The notes below the pieces were generated by a model. It saw nothing but the letters and a program-made list of their open reading frames with translations, made no database searches and had not been told where the DNA came from. Positions 7,740 through 15,661 of a DNA stretch of 64,000 nucleotides are shown one piece after another. Location: positions 1-64,000 of the forward strand of contig CACMMN010000004.1 in NCBI GenBank assembly GCA_902614905.1, in the 5' to 3' direction. The first letter of the stretch is position 1; each line of letters begins with the position of its first letter. This DNA comes from an uncultured Pelagibacteraceae bacterium. Its GTDB lineage: Bacteria; Pseudomonadota; Alphaproteobacteria; Pelagibacterales; Pelagibacteraceae. A program made the translations under genes and the position numbers.

Positions 7740-8953
7740 GTTCCGAAAAATTCATAAAAAGTAATTTAGCATTAGTTACTTTAATTGCAGCATCACTTGT
7801 AGTTTTTATATCTTTAAGTGTAAGACAAGTGTTTGGCATGTTCTTCATGGACTTTAATGCAGATTTAGGAATTACTAACACTGAATTTGGTTTAGCTATT
7901 GGTATACAAATGTTAGGCTGGGGTTTATCTGGCCCAGTTTTTGGAGCAATTGCTGATAAATATGGCGGGAATAAAGCTATATCTTTAGCTTTTGTGTTTT
8001 ATATTATTGGTATCTACTTTTTGTATAATGGTCCTAATACAGGAATTTACTTTCAAATTTGGTTAGGTGTTCTTGTTGGAATTGGATGTGGTGGAACAGC
8101 CATAAGCATACCAATGTCGATTGTCGGTAAGCATTTTCCATTATCAAATAGAACTATCGCGATGAGTATTGTAACGGCAGTAGGGTCATTTGGATATTTT
8201 TTATCACCATTATTTACAAATTATTCACTTGGAAATTATGGATGGGTACAAACATTATTTTATTTCATGTTATTTTTGTCGTTAGGTTTTTTGATATCAT
8301 TTTTTGTTCGTTCGCCTCAAATAAATGTAACAAAAGATGGAGGCAGCCAGTCAACTATTGAAGCTTTAAGTGAAGCTTTTAGATATAAAAGTTATTTATT
8401 ACTTTTGTCTGGCTTTTTTGTTTGTGGTTTTCATATAACATTAGTAGGAACCCACGTTCCAAAATATGTAATTGATAGAGGCCTAGAGGATTGGACTGCT
8501 GCAATGATATTATCTTTAATAGGGTTATTTAATATCTTCGGATCACTTATGAGCGGCTATCTTTGTACAAAAAGAAAAAAGAAAACAATTTTAAGTATAA
8601 TTTATTTCTTAAGAGGTATTTCAATATGTTTGTTTATTTTCTTACCTCCTAGCACTTTAGGTTCTATTTTTTTTGGGGCAAGCTTTGGTATTTTGTGGCT
8701 ATCAACTGTTCCTGCAACAAGTGGGATAGTTGCACATATTTTTGGAACAAAGTACCTGGGATTATTGTATGGATTAGTTTTTTTAAGCCATCAAATTGGA
8801 TCATTCTTTGGAGCTTATCTAGGAGGATTATTTTATGATTTGTATGGCTCTTATGACTATGCGTGGTATTTGGCAATTGCATTATCAGTTTTTGCAGGTT
8901 TAATACACTTACCAATTAAAGAGCAAGCTATTGAGAGATTACAAAAAGCATAA
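7736..8953 (+). CDS. MFS permease
   Basis: This 405-aa protein has twelve predicted helices in two halves. The first half carries GPVFGAIADKYGG between helices 2 and 3, the major-facilitator loop 2-3 motif, followed by GIGCGGTAIS. The second half has GFHITLVGTHVPKYV and a C-terminal GAYLGGLFYDLYGSYD. The overall pattern resembles the OFA / monocarboxylate-like MFS groups, but the substrate cannot be read. The gene overlaps metC (ATGA) at its 5' end and the PabB-like gene at its 3' end, so an amino-acid or organic-acid substrate linked to neighbouring metabolism is possible. Confidence 0.85.
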   Translation: MSSEKFIKSNLALVTLIAASLVVFISLSVRQVFGMFFMDFNADLGITNTEFGLAIGIQMLGWGLSGPVFGAIADKYGGNKAISLAFVFYIIGIYFLYNGPNTGIYFQIWLGVLVGIGCGGTAISIPMSIVGKHFPLSNRTIAMSIVTAVGSFGYFLSPLFTNYSLGNYGWVQTLFYFMLFLSLGFLISFFVRSPQINVTKDGGSQSTIEALSEAFRYKSYLLLLSGFFVCGFHITLVGTHVPKYVIDRGLEDWTAAMILSLIGLFNIFGSLMSGYLCTKRKKKTILSIIYFLRGISICLFIFLPPSTLGSIFFGASFGILWLSTVPATSGIVAHIFGTKYLGLLYGLVFLSHQIGSFFGAYLGGLFYDLYGSYDYAWYLAIALSVFAGLIHLPIKEQAIERLQKA

Positions 8954-10145
8954 ACTAAGATTTAGTCCTTATCTGGAAAAACTATATCAATCCGATAAGC
9001 CAATGATTATTTATAAATTTGGAAATAAGTATAAAATATTTACAGATTTTTCAAAAAAAATAATACTTAATAATTCAAATATAAAAAGTTTTTTAAATAG
9101 TTTTTCAAATAAAACATATAAAAAAGAGCAGGATTTATTTATAGGTTTTTTCGGATATGAAATATTATGCAATCTATTAAATATAAAATTAAAAAATCAG
9201 AAAAAAACTAATTTTTATAAAGGTATTTTTTATAAACCAGAGACTGTAATTACAATATCTGATAAAGTCAAAATTTCCTCAAATATAAAACAAAATAAAT
9301 TTAATAATAAATTCAATCCAACTAAGATTTTAAGTCCTTTTAAAATAAATACTGATTTCAATAAATATAAAAGAATTTTTGATCTGTTTTCAAAAAAAAT
9401 TAAACAAGGTGAAACATATCAAATTAAAATTTGCACAAAATACAAAAATAATTCAGTAATTAACCCAGTTAATTTTTTCTGGAAGTTAATGAAAGTAAAT
9501 TCATCGCCTGAGTCTTTTATGATAAGAGATAAAAATTATTCAATTGTCAGCTGTTCCCCTGAAACATTGATTGAAAAAAAAGGCTTAAAATTAAAAACAA
9601 AACCAATAGCCGGGACTTTAAAAAAAAACTCAAAGCTCAATAAATCAAAAGCACTTAGTTTTTTTAAGAATAATAATAAAGAAACAAAAGAACATAATAT
9701 GATAGTTGATATGGAAAGAAATGATTTATCAAGAATTTGCAAACCAGGAACTGTAAGGATAACAAGAAAAAAATATGTTGAGGAATATAAACATCTTTTT
9801 CACTATGTAACCACGATAGAAGGTAATTTAAGAAAAAAAATTAAATTAATAAATATTATTAAATCAATGATGCCAGGTGGATCTGTAATAGGTTGCCCTA
9901 AAATTAGAACATTAGAATTGCTTAATAGCCAAGAAAAAGAAGATAGAAATATATTTACTGGAAGTTTTGGATTTATTAAGTTTAACAAAGATTTGCGTTT
10001 TAATATAATAATTAGATCAATTTTAAATTTTCAAAACAAATCTGAAATATCAGCGGCATCTGGAGTTGTGTTAGAAAGTTCTCCTAAAAAAGAATTTAAT
10101 GAAAATTTTATAAAAGCAAAATCTTTGTTGGAATTATTTAAATGA
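8931..10145 (+). CDS. pabB: Chorismate-binding enzyme, aminodeoxychorismate synthase component I (PabB-like)
   Basis: The 404-aa protein begins at a TTG inside the MFS gene; an ATG at 9003 would give 380 aa and cannot be excluded. The chorismate-binding domain is complete: GETYQI, SPETLIE, KPIAGTLKK, DMERNDLSRI, the MMPGGSVIGCPKIR helix and FTGSFGF. With TrpG-like and PabC-like genes overlapping downstream, the set should make 4-aminobenzoate for folate. The motif reads PIAGT, like TrpE, where classical PabB has a nucleophilic lysine (PIKGT). A PIAGT subtype of PabB is known, but an anthranilate role remains possible from this motif alone. Confidence 0.85.
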   Translation: MRDYKKHKLRFSPYLEKLYQSDKPMIIYKFGNKYKIFTDFSKKIILNNSNIKSFLNSFSNKTYKKEQDLFIGFFGYEILCNLLNIKLKNQKKTNFYKGIFYKPETVITISDKVKISSNIKQNKFNNKFNPTKILSPFKINTDFNKYKRIFDLFSKKIKQGETYQIKICTKYKNNSVINPVNFFWKLMKVNSSPESFMIRDKNYSIVSCSPETLIEKKGLKLKTKPIAGTLKKNSKLNKSKALSFFKNNNKETKEHNMIVDMERNDLSRICKPGTVRITRKKYVEEYKHLFHYVTTIEGNLRKKIKLINIIKSMMPGGSVIGCPKIRTLELLNSQEKEDRNIFTGSFGFIKFNKDLRFNIIIRSILNFQNKSEISAASGVVLESSPKKEFNENFIKAKSLLELFK

Positions 10146-10699
10146 TTTATATTATTGATCACCAAGACTCATTTACATGGAACGTTGTTCATCAATTTGC
10201 AGAATTTGAAAAAGTATACTGCTCAGATTATTTTAATTTGAATTTAAAATTACTAAAAAAATCAGATGTAATAGTTTTCTCTCCTGGTCCTGGCTCGCCC
10301 AAAAATTATCCAGAGACTTCGAAAATATATAAATTATTTAAAGGTAAAAAAAAAATAATAGGTATATGTTTAGGATTTCAACTAATTTTATTTAATGAAG
10401 GAGGAATAATCAAACAACAGAACAATATTTATCATGGCTATCAATCAAAAGTAAAAGTAAATAATAAAAGTAAAATATTTCAAAAAAATAAAATATTTAA
10501 GATTGGAAGATATCATTCATTAAAATTACATGAGCCCTTTAAATCTAATAATATTGATATAACTATGCGTTGTACAAAATCAAATACTCCAATGGCTTTT
10601 GAAGATAACTTTAATAAAGTTTATGGATTTCAATTTCACCCAGATTCATTCTTAACCGAAAATGGCAAATTTTTTATTAAAAAAATCTTATCATATTAA
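10142..10699 (+). CDS. pabA: Class I glutamine amidotransferase subunit (PabA/TrpG-like)
   Basis: This 185-aa glutaminase subunit should hydrolyse glutamine and pass ammonia to the PabB-like partner encoded just upstream (ATGA overlap). IIDHQDSF opens the domain, SPGPGSP forms the oxyanion region, the nucleophile is Cys76 in GICLGFQ, and the catalytic histidine lies in FQFHPDSF. The usual third triad residue is glutamate (HPES), here replaced by aspartate, a conservative but uncommon change. Otherwise the length and order are normal. Placement between PabB- and PabC-like genes favours PabA; dual service with TrpE is possible as in other bacteria. Confidence 0.88.
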   Translation: MIYIIDHQDSFTWNVVHQFAEFEKVYCSDYFNLNLKLLKKSDVIVFSPGPGSPKNYPETSKIYKLFKGKKKIIGICLGFQLILFNEGGIIKQQNNIYHGYQSKVKVNNKSKIFQKNKIFKIGRYHSLKLHEPFKSNNIDITMRCTKSNTPMAFEDNFNKVYGFQFHPDSFLTENGKFFIKKILSY

Positions 10700-11408
10700 T
10701 AATCTTAAAATTTCACAATTTAAGGATTTATGGGGATCACATGGTGTGTTCACGACAATAAGACTTGTTGGTAAACCAGGTAAATTAGTTTTATTTAATA
10801 ATCATTTTATAAACTTAATTAAGTCTTTAAAAAAATATAAGATTTATTCTAAAAATATCGAAGAGAATATTAAAGCTCTAATAAGAGCAAATATAAGAAA
10901 TAATTTTAAATATAACCATTTGTTTAGAATTGCTCTATCAAAAAAATTAATATCTATTTCTATTCGTAAAAGGCTCAAACTTTCAAATAATTTTGAATTA
11001 AAGGTTTTAAATTATAAAAGAACTGATCCTAAATATAAAAATCTAAAATATAAATACATTCTAAAAAAATTAAATTTCTATGATGCTACGAAGGTGGATA
11101 TATTATTAGTTTACAAAAAGAAAATTCTTGAGACCTGTACCTCTAATTTATTACTTATTAGAAATAATAAATATTATTCACCAAAGAATAACTGCTATAT
11201 CGGAAACACAATTAATTATTTAAGTAAAAAAGTAAAAATAAATTTTAAAGATATAAATTTGAAAGATATACATAAATTTGATGAAATCTTGCTGATTGGG
11301 TCAGGGAAAGGTGTTACTCCTGTTAAATTTATTAAACAGTATAAATGGAAAAATAGGAGTATGACTGGTTTTAAAAGAATAAAAAAAAACTTTAAATTAT
11401 TAATTTAA
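10662..11408 (+). CDS. pabC: Aminodeoxychorismate lyase, class IV PLP aminotransferase fold (PabC-like)
   Basis: This 248-aa fold-type IV PLP protein starts 38 bp inside the amidotransferase gene. Visible landmarks are GSHGVFTTIRL at the N-terminus, the central lysine-rich segment before LNFYDATKVD that should hold the PLP lysine, LETCTSNLLLI (the E-x-x-x-x-N phosphate/cofactor motif) and GSGKGVTPVKFI. PabC eliminates pyruvate from 4-amino-4-deoxychorismate to give p-aminobenzoate. Branched-chain or D-amino-acid transaminase is the alternative by fold, but the operon with PabB and PabA decides for PabC. Confidence 0.82.
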   Translation: MANFLLKKSYHINNLKISQFKDLWGSHGVFTTIRLVGKPGKLVLFNNHFINLIKSLKKYKIYSKNIEENIKALIRANIRNNFKYNHLFRIALSKKLISISIRKRLKLSNNFELKVLNYKRTDPKYKNLKYKYILKKLNFYDATKVDILLVYKKKILETCTSNLLLIRNNKYYSPKNNCYIGNTINYLSKKVKINFKDINLKDIHKFDEILLIGSGKGVTPVKFIKQYKWKNRSMTGFKRIKKNFKLLI

Positions 11409-11412
11409 TAAA

Positions 11413-11811
11413 ATGAAAGATCCAAATAATCCTTGTATATTTTGCTCAATACGAAAAAATGAATTGATATTTGAAAATAGTCTTGCTTATGCATCAAGAG
11501 ATAGTTACCCTGTAACTAAATTTCATTCATTAGTAGTACCTAAAAGGTGTATTAAAAATTATTTTGAATTAAATGATAAAGAAATTTTAGCTTGTGACGA
11601 TTTAATTAAAAAATTACAACAAAAAATCAGCTCAGAAGATATCACTGTAAAAGGTTTTAATATTGGCACAAACTCAGGAAAAGTTGCGGGTCAATCTATT
11701 TTTCACTGTCATATACATGTGATTCCTAGAAGAGAAGGCGATGTAGAAAATCCTCAAGGCGGTGTTCGAAGTGTTATACCTTCTAAACAGCATTATATAA
11801 GAAAAAAATAA
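11413..11811 (+). CDS. HIT family nucleotide hydrolase/transferase
   Basis: This 132-aa HIT protein has CIFCSIRKNEL, a Hint-like zinc/cysteine N-terminus, at about residue 8, VPKRCIKNYFEL in the middle, and the histidine-triad signature HCHIHVIPRR near residue 98, which hydrolyses nucleoside phosphoramidates or dinucleotide polyphosphates. It starts 4 bp after pabC and so probably ends that transcript. The short N-terminal Cys pair is typical of HINT/PKCI-type members. The in vivo substrate is not known. Confidence 0.9.
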   Translation: MKDPNNPCIFCSIRKNELIFENSLAYASRDSYPVTKFHSLVVPKRCIKNYFELNDKEILACDDLIKKLQQKISSEDITVKGFNIGTNSGKVAGQSIFHCHIHVIPRREGDVENPQGGVRSVIPSKQHYIRKK

Positions 11812-11855
11812 CACTTTTGATTATTGAAAACCCTCATAATGGGTCTATATCGCAG

Positions 11856-11884
11856 TTGAACTATTTTTTTAAGTGTACTACTAA
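11856..11884 (+). promoter_or_regulatory. Candidate sigma-70 promoter before aprM (weak)
   Basis: TTGAAC (11856-11861) and TACTAA (11879-11884) are 17 bp apart in the only spacer between the HIT gene and aprM. The -35 box is good and the -10 box poor. It would place a transcript start about 15 bp before the aprM ATG. The spacer and the change of pathway suggest a promoter is needed here, but the match itself is weak. Confidence 0.3.
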
Positions 11885-11905
11885 TATAACGATTTTATAA
11901 ATTTT

Positions 11906-12694
11906 ATGTTCTCAACTAATCCATTTTCTATTTTATCTGAAACTGTTCCGTTAATAGGAATACAATCTTTTGTAGTTATTATGGTTGCACTTGTAATTTT
12001 AGGAACTGTATTGGATATGATACACAAAAAAAATGTAAAATATTTTTTTAATAACGCTAGGAAAGCAAAGAAAAATGCTAAAAGAGAATTAGGTAGTGGG
12101 GAGAGAATTGCAGTAATAGCAAAAACAATTGTCCATGACATTGGCACTACTTCAGAATTAGGCTTAGGCAAAAGAAGAATAGCTCATGTTCTTGGGATGT
12201 ATGGCACAATTTTATTTTGGATTGGTTCAGGTGCAATGATTTTCTTTTATACAACGTCAGACACGCCGGCAATCTGGCCAATTCTTTGGCATGTTGGAGC
12301 AATAATGACATGCTTAGGTGGATATTGGTTCTGGTTATTTTTAAGGGTAGATGTTGCAGCTGAAGCTAATTCTGTATTTAGAATAATTACAGCAGATCTT
12401 TTTGTACTAGCTTTACTAGCATCTTCCACATTTGGATTAATATGGTCCTATTTGCAGTTTAATAATATCTCTGGATGGGACAATTTATTTCTAGTGCTCT
12501 TTGCATTATCAAATATAGTTTTATTCGGTGGAGTATATTGGTCTAAATTTGCACACATGTTTTATAAACCTGGTGCTGCTATACAAAAAAATTTAGCTGA
12601 AGCTGATGGTTCAAGAGATAATTTACCACCTCCAGCTGATGCTCCAGAACAATTTGGTCTTGGTATAAAAAGAGAAGAGCCAAAACACTATTAA
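11906..12694 (+). CDS. aprM: AprM-like membrane anchor of adenylylsulfate reductase
   Basis: This 262-aa protein has about five membrane helices (near residues 15-38, 90-110, 122-142, 155-180 and 185-208) and a proline-rich soluble C-terminus. It sits immediately before aprB and aprA, the position of AprM in sulfur-oxidising and SAR11 bacteria, where it is thought to link the APS reductase to the quinone pool. Between helices 1 and 2 is a charged, lysine-rich loop; histidines near the helix ends (HVLGMYG, WHVGAIM) could bind haem, as in the narI-like family. A clear Shine-Dalgarno sequence precedes aprB rather than aprM. The call rests mainly on context and layout. Confidence 0.82.
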   Translation: MFSTNPFSILSETVPLIGIQSFVVIMVALVILGTVLDMIHKKNVKYFFNNARKAKKNAKRELGSGERIAVIAKTIVHDIGTTSELGLGKRRIAHVLGMYGTILFWIGSGAMIFFYTTSDTPAIWPILWHVGAIMTCLGGYWFWLFLRVDVAAEANSVFRIITADLFVLALLASSTFGLIWSYLQFNNISGWDNLFLVLFALSNIVLFGGVYWSKFAHMFYKPGAAIQKNLAEADGSRDNLPPPADAPEQFGLGIKREEPKHY

Positions 12695-12725
12695 TATGGT
12701 AAGATTTAAAAAGGAGATAAAATAA

Positions 12726-13196
12726 ATGTCGACATTTGTATATATGACTAGGTGCGATGGATGCGGACACTGCGTAGATATATGTCCTTCAGACATAATG
12801 CATATTGATAAAAATATTAGAAGAGCAAAAAATATAGAACCGAATTTTTGTTGGGAATGTTATTCTTGTGTTAAAGCATGTCCTAATCACGCAATAGATG
12901 TCAGAGGTTATGCCGACTTTGCTCCCATGGGACACAGTGTTAGAGTAAGAAGAGAGGAAGAAAAAGGAACGATATCTTGGAAAATAAAATTTAGAAATGG
13001 AACAGAAAAAGATTTTGTTTCCCCAATAACTACTAAACCTTGGGGAAAATATATCCCTAAACTTGCAGAAGGTGACAAACCTAATCAAGGAGAAATAAAC
13101 TCTCAAATTTTATACAATGAACCTCACGGTTTAAATACGGATAAAGATTTACCAACACTTGATAAAAGCTCTTTTAAAAAAGGAGTTTATTATTAA
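12726..13196 (+). CDS. aprB: Adenylylsulfate reductase beta subunit (two [4Fe-4S])
   Basis: This 156-aa iron-sulfur subunit has two ferredoxin cluster motifs: CDGCGHCVDICP near residues 10-21 and CWECYSCVKACP near 40-51, followed by the AprB-specific C-terminal tail that wraps around AprA. The protein passes electrons between the AprA flavin and the membrane partner. AAGGAG lies nine bases before the ATG, one of the strongest ribosome binding sites in this island, which fits high expression. It overlaps aprA by a single base (TAATG). Length and cysteine spacing match bona fide AprB. Confidence 0.95.
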   Translation: MSTFVYMTRCDGCGHCVDICPSDIMHIDKNIRRAKNIEPNFCWECYSCVKACPNHAIDVRGYADFAPMGHSVRVRREEEKGTISWKIKFRNGTEKDFVSPITTKPWGKYIPKLAEGDKPNQGEINSQILYNEPHGLNTDKDLPTLDKSSFKKGVYY

Positions 13197-15055
13197 TGCC
13201 AAAACACAAAACTGTATTTGAAGATTGCGATGTTTTAATTGTTGGTGGTGGAATGGCTGGTACCGGAGCCACTTTTGAAGCTAGACATTGGGGAAGAGAT
13301 CTAAAAATAATCTGTGTAGAAAAAGCAAACATTGATAGAAGTGGTGCTGTAGCACAAGGTCTTTACGCTATTAATTGTTACATGGGAATGCAGTGGGGAG
13401 AAAATCAACCAGAAGATCATGTGAGATATGCAAGAAATGACTTGATGGGATTAGTAAGAGAAGACCTTGGGTACGATATGGCAAGACACGTTGACTCAAC
13501 TGTTCACATGTTTGATGAATGGGGTTTACCGATGATGAAAAATAAAGAAACTGGTAGATATCAAAGAGAAGGTAAATGGCAAATTATGATTCATGGCGAA
13601 AGTTACAAACCAATTGTTGCTGAAGCAGCAAAAAAGTCAGCTGATAAAATTTATAACAGAATAATGATTACTCATCTTTTAAAAGATGAAGAAAATGAAA
13701 ATAGAATTGCAGGTGCAGTAGGTTTTAATATGAGAACGGGTGATTACCACGTGTTTAAGGCTAAAGCGGTCATTATTGCAGCTGGTGGAGCTTCTCACAT
13801 TTTTAAACCAAGAGCAGTTGGAGAAGGAATGGGAAGAACATGGTACGCACCTTGGAGTAATGGCTCTGCATATGCATTACCAATTGCTGCAGGCGCGAAA
13901 ATGACACAAATGGAAAATAGAATTGTGTTATGTAGATTTAAAGACGGATATGGTCCAGTTGGTGCATATTTTTTACATTTAAAAACTTATACTCAAAATG
14001 CAAATGGCGAGAACTATGAAAAGAAATGGTATGATGCTACAAAAAAACTTGTTGGCGAGTACATTGATCATCACCCAACTCCAACTTGTCTAAGAAATCA
14101 TGCTTTTATTCAAGAAGTAGCAGCAGGTGGTGGACCAATTCACATGGTTACAAAAGAGGCTTTTCAGGATCCACACCTAGAAACAGTAGGTTGGGAAAAT
14201 TTTTTAGGTATGACAGTAGGACAAGCTGTAGTTTGGGCATCTCAAAACATTGATCCAAAATATACTAATCCAGAATTAACAACTTCAGAGCCTTATGTTA
14301 TGGGCTCACATGCAACTTGTTCAGGAGCATGGGTAAGCGGTCCAGAAGATATTGCACCGGACGATTATTTCTGGGGATATAACAGAATGATGTCTGTTGA
14401 GGGTTTATTTGGTGCAGGCGATACTGTAGGTGGCAGTGCACATAAATTTTCATCGGGTTCTTTCACTGAGGGAAGACTAGCTGCAAAAGCTGCGGTTAAA
14501 TACATTGAAGATAAAAAAGCAAACAATATTAAAGTAAGTGAAAAACAATATAATGATCTAAAAGAAGTAATTTATAAACCACTAGAGAATTATACGGTTG
14601 GTAGAAATGAAATAACTGGAGGCACAGTTTCACCAAGTTATATCTCACCGATACAAGGTTTACAAAGACTTCAAAAAATCATGGATGAATATTGCGGTGG
14701 TATCACCAATAACTACATGACAAATGACAATCTCCTTAAAAAAGCTTTAGAATTACTAGATTGGCTTCAGGAAGACTTGGAAAACGTAGGAGCTGAGGAT
14801 TACCATCAGTTAATGAGAGCATGGGAGTTAAAACACAGAACTTTGACATCTCAGTGTGTTACAGAACATACTTTATATAGAGAGGAAACTCGTTGGCCAG
14901 GGTACTATTATAGAGGCGATCATATGAAACTTGATGATGAAAATTGGCATTGTTTAACTGTTTCAAGACGTGATCCAGAAACTGGCAAGTTCACTATGGA
15001 AAAAAAACCTGTCTATCACATAGTCGACGATAAAGAGAAGAAAAAAGCATCTTAA
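13196..15055 (+). CDS. aprA: Adenylylsulfate reductase alpha subunit (FAD)
   Basis: This 619-aa flavoprotein begins with the dinucleotide fold VLIVGGGMAGTGATFEA and includes the SGAVAQGLYAINCY segment, HDPF-type active-site regions and GAGDTVGGSAHKFSSGSFTEGR near residue 410, all typical of AprA. With AprB it interconverts sulfite plus AMP and adenosine 5'-phosphosulfate. The neighbours (TauE exporter, SuyAB, Xsc) all make or handle sulfite, so the oxidative direction, sulfite to APS, is most likely here. No sat or APAT gene is in the window, so the enzyme that releases sulfate from APS must lie elsewhere. Length is normal for the sulfite-oxidising lineage. Confidence 0.96.
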   Translation: MPKHKTVFEDCDVLIVGGGMAGTGATFEARHWGRDLKIICVEKANIDRSGAVAQGLYAINCYMGMQWGENQPEDHVRYARNDLMGLVREDLGYDMARHVDSTVHMFDEWGLPMMKNKETGRYQREGKWQIMIHGESYKPIVAEAAKKSADKIYNRIMITHLLKDEENENRIAGAVGFNMRTGDYHVFKAKAVIIAAGGASHIFKPRAVGEGMGRTWYAPWSNGSAYALPIAAGAKMTQMENRIVLCRFKDGYGPVGAYFLHLKTYTQNANGENYEKKWYDATKKLVGEYIDHHPTPTCLRNHAFIQEVAAGGGPIHMVTKEAFQDPHLETVGWENFLGMTVGQAVVWASQNIDPKYTNPELTTSEPYVMGSHATCSGAWVSGPEDIAPDDYFWGYNRMMSVEGLFGAGDTVGGSAHKFSSGSFTEGRLAAKAAVKYIEDKKANNIKVSEKQYNDLKEVIYKPLENYTVGRNEITGGTVSPSYISPIQGLQRLQKIMDEYCGGITNNYMTNDNLLKKALELLDWLQEDLENVGAEDYHQLMRAWELKHRTLTSQCVTEHTLYREETRWPGYYYRGDHMKLDDENWHCLTVSRRDPETGKFTMEKKPVYHIVDDKEKKKAS

Positions 15056-15073
15056 GTCCTAACAATTACAAAT

Positions 15074-15424
15074 ATGAGTTTCACATCAAAATCAGATGAA
15101 CAAATAATAGAAATTGCTAATCCAATTTGGCAAAATTTGATTAAATCATCAAATATGAAGGATTATGGCGGTTTTACCAAAGATTTTTCATCTCAAATGC
15201 TTTATGGAGCAAATGAAGTGGAGCTCGGGAAGCAATGGGCCAGCAACAAATTAATATGTAGTTTGTCTGATGATTATAAGGCTTTTGGCTGCCTTAGAAG
15301 AGGATTACACGTGACCGTTCTTTTTAAACAGAAGAGCACCACTGAAGAAGGGGAGTTTCTTGGAAGACTTGTTCTTGGAGAAGAAGGCGACTCAGTCAAA
15401 GTTTTTGGTGCAACGATTTTTTAA
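15074..15424 (+). CDS. Conserved-looking hypothetical protein in apr operon (116 aa)
   Basis: The gene starts 18 bp after aprA on the same strand and is almost certainly cotranscribed. The product is soluble with no signal peptide. An N-terminal helical half (DEQIIEIANPIWQNLIKSS, KDYGGFTKDFS) is followed by a beta-rich half (LHVTVLFKQK, FLGRLVLGEEGDSVKVFGAT). That alpha-then-beta order could be an NTF2/SnoaL-like cone fold, but I cannot confirm it. Two cysteines (LICSL and FGCLRRG) lie in the middle. I do not recognise a family. Its place in the operon suggests an accessory of sulfite/APS oxidation or a small-molecule binding protein. Confidence 0.75.
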   Translation: MSFTSKSDEQIIEIANPIWQNLIKSSNMKDYGGFTKDFSSQMLYGANEVELGKQWASNKLICSLSDDYKAFGCLRRGLHVTVLFKQKSTTEEGEFLGRLVLGEEGDSVKVFGATIF

Positions 15425-15466
15425 ATAAGACTTGATAAATATTCTTTCTGGGTGTACTTGATAAGT

Positions 15467-15616
15467 ATGCTTGAAAATTTAAATAAAAACCTAAACATTT
15501 TCAAGCTTATAAAAAACTCAAAAATATTTTCATATATAAATGCTAAGTTTGTACTCTACATGGGTTTAGCAGCATATTGGGTAGTAATTCTTTCGAGCAC
15601 ATTTTTTGGAATTTAA
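15467..15616 (+). CDS. Small membrane protein before the TauE gene (49 aa, tentative)
   Basis: This frame is too short for the ORF track. ATG at 15467 opens 49 codons ending in TAA. A polar N-terminal half (NLNKNLNIFKLIKN) leads into a hydrophobic segment, FVLYMGLAAYWVVILSSTFFG, that would span the membrane once. It lies alone in the 238-bp gap between the 116-aa gene and the TauE/SafE exporter. Against it, the first codons overlap a 10-bp inverted repeat, so the region may be a regulatory RNA structure instead. No family is recognised. Confidence 0.45.
   Translation: MLENLNKNLNIFKLIKNSKIFSYINAKFVLYMGLAAYWVVILSSTFFGI
15469..15506. repeat. Inverted repeat, 10-bp arms
   Basis: GCTTGAAAAT (15469-15478) is mirrored exactly by ATTTTCAAGC (15497-15506) across 18 bases. 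There is no T-run after it, so it is not a standard terminator. It lies at the start of the 49-aa smORF, upstream of the sulfite exporter gene, and could be a binding site or an RNA hairpin that masks the smORF start. Confidence 0.6.
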
Positions 15617-15661
15617 TAATCAAATAGTTGACTTCAAATATTTTCGGGATAATTAACAGGC

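Noticed and set aside
8664-8915. 83-aa minus-strand ORF inside the MFS gene
   Set aside because: Composition is the mirror of a membrane-protein gene; no coding signal of its own.
11830-11844. ACCC-TCATAAT-GGGT hairpin after the HIT gene as a terminator
   Set aside because: Only four base pairs with no T-run after it; not a credible terminator.
12789-13106. 105-aa minus-strand ORF inside aprB
   Set aside because: Antisense shadow of a well-supported ferredoxin gene; the translation has no family pattern.
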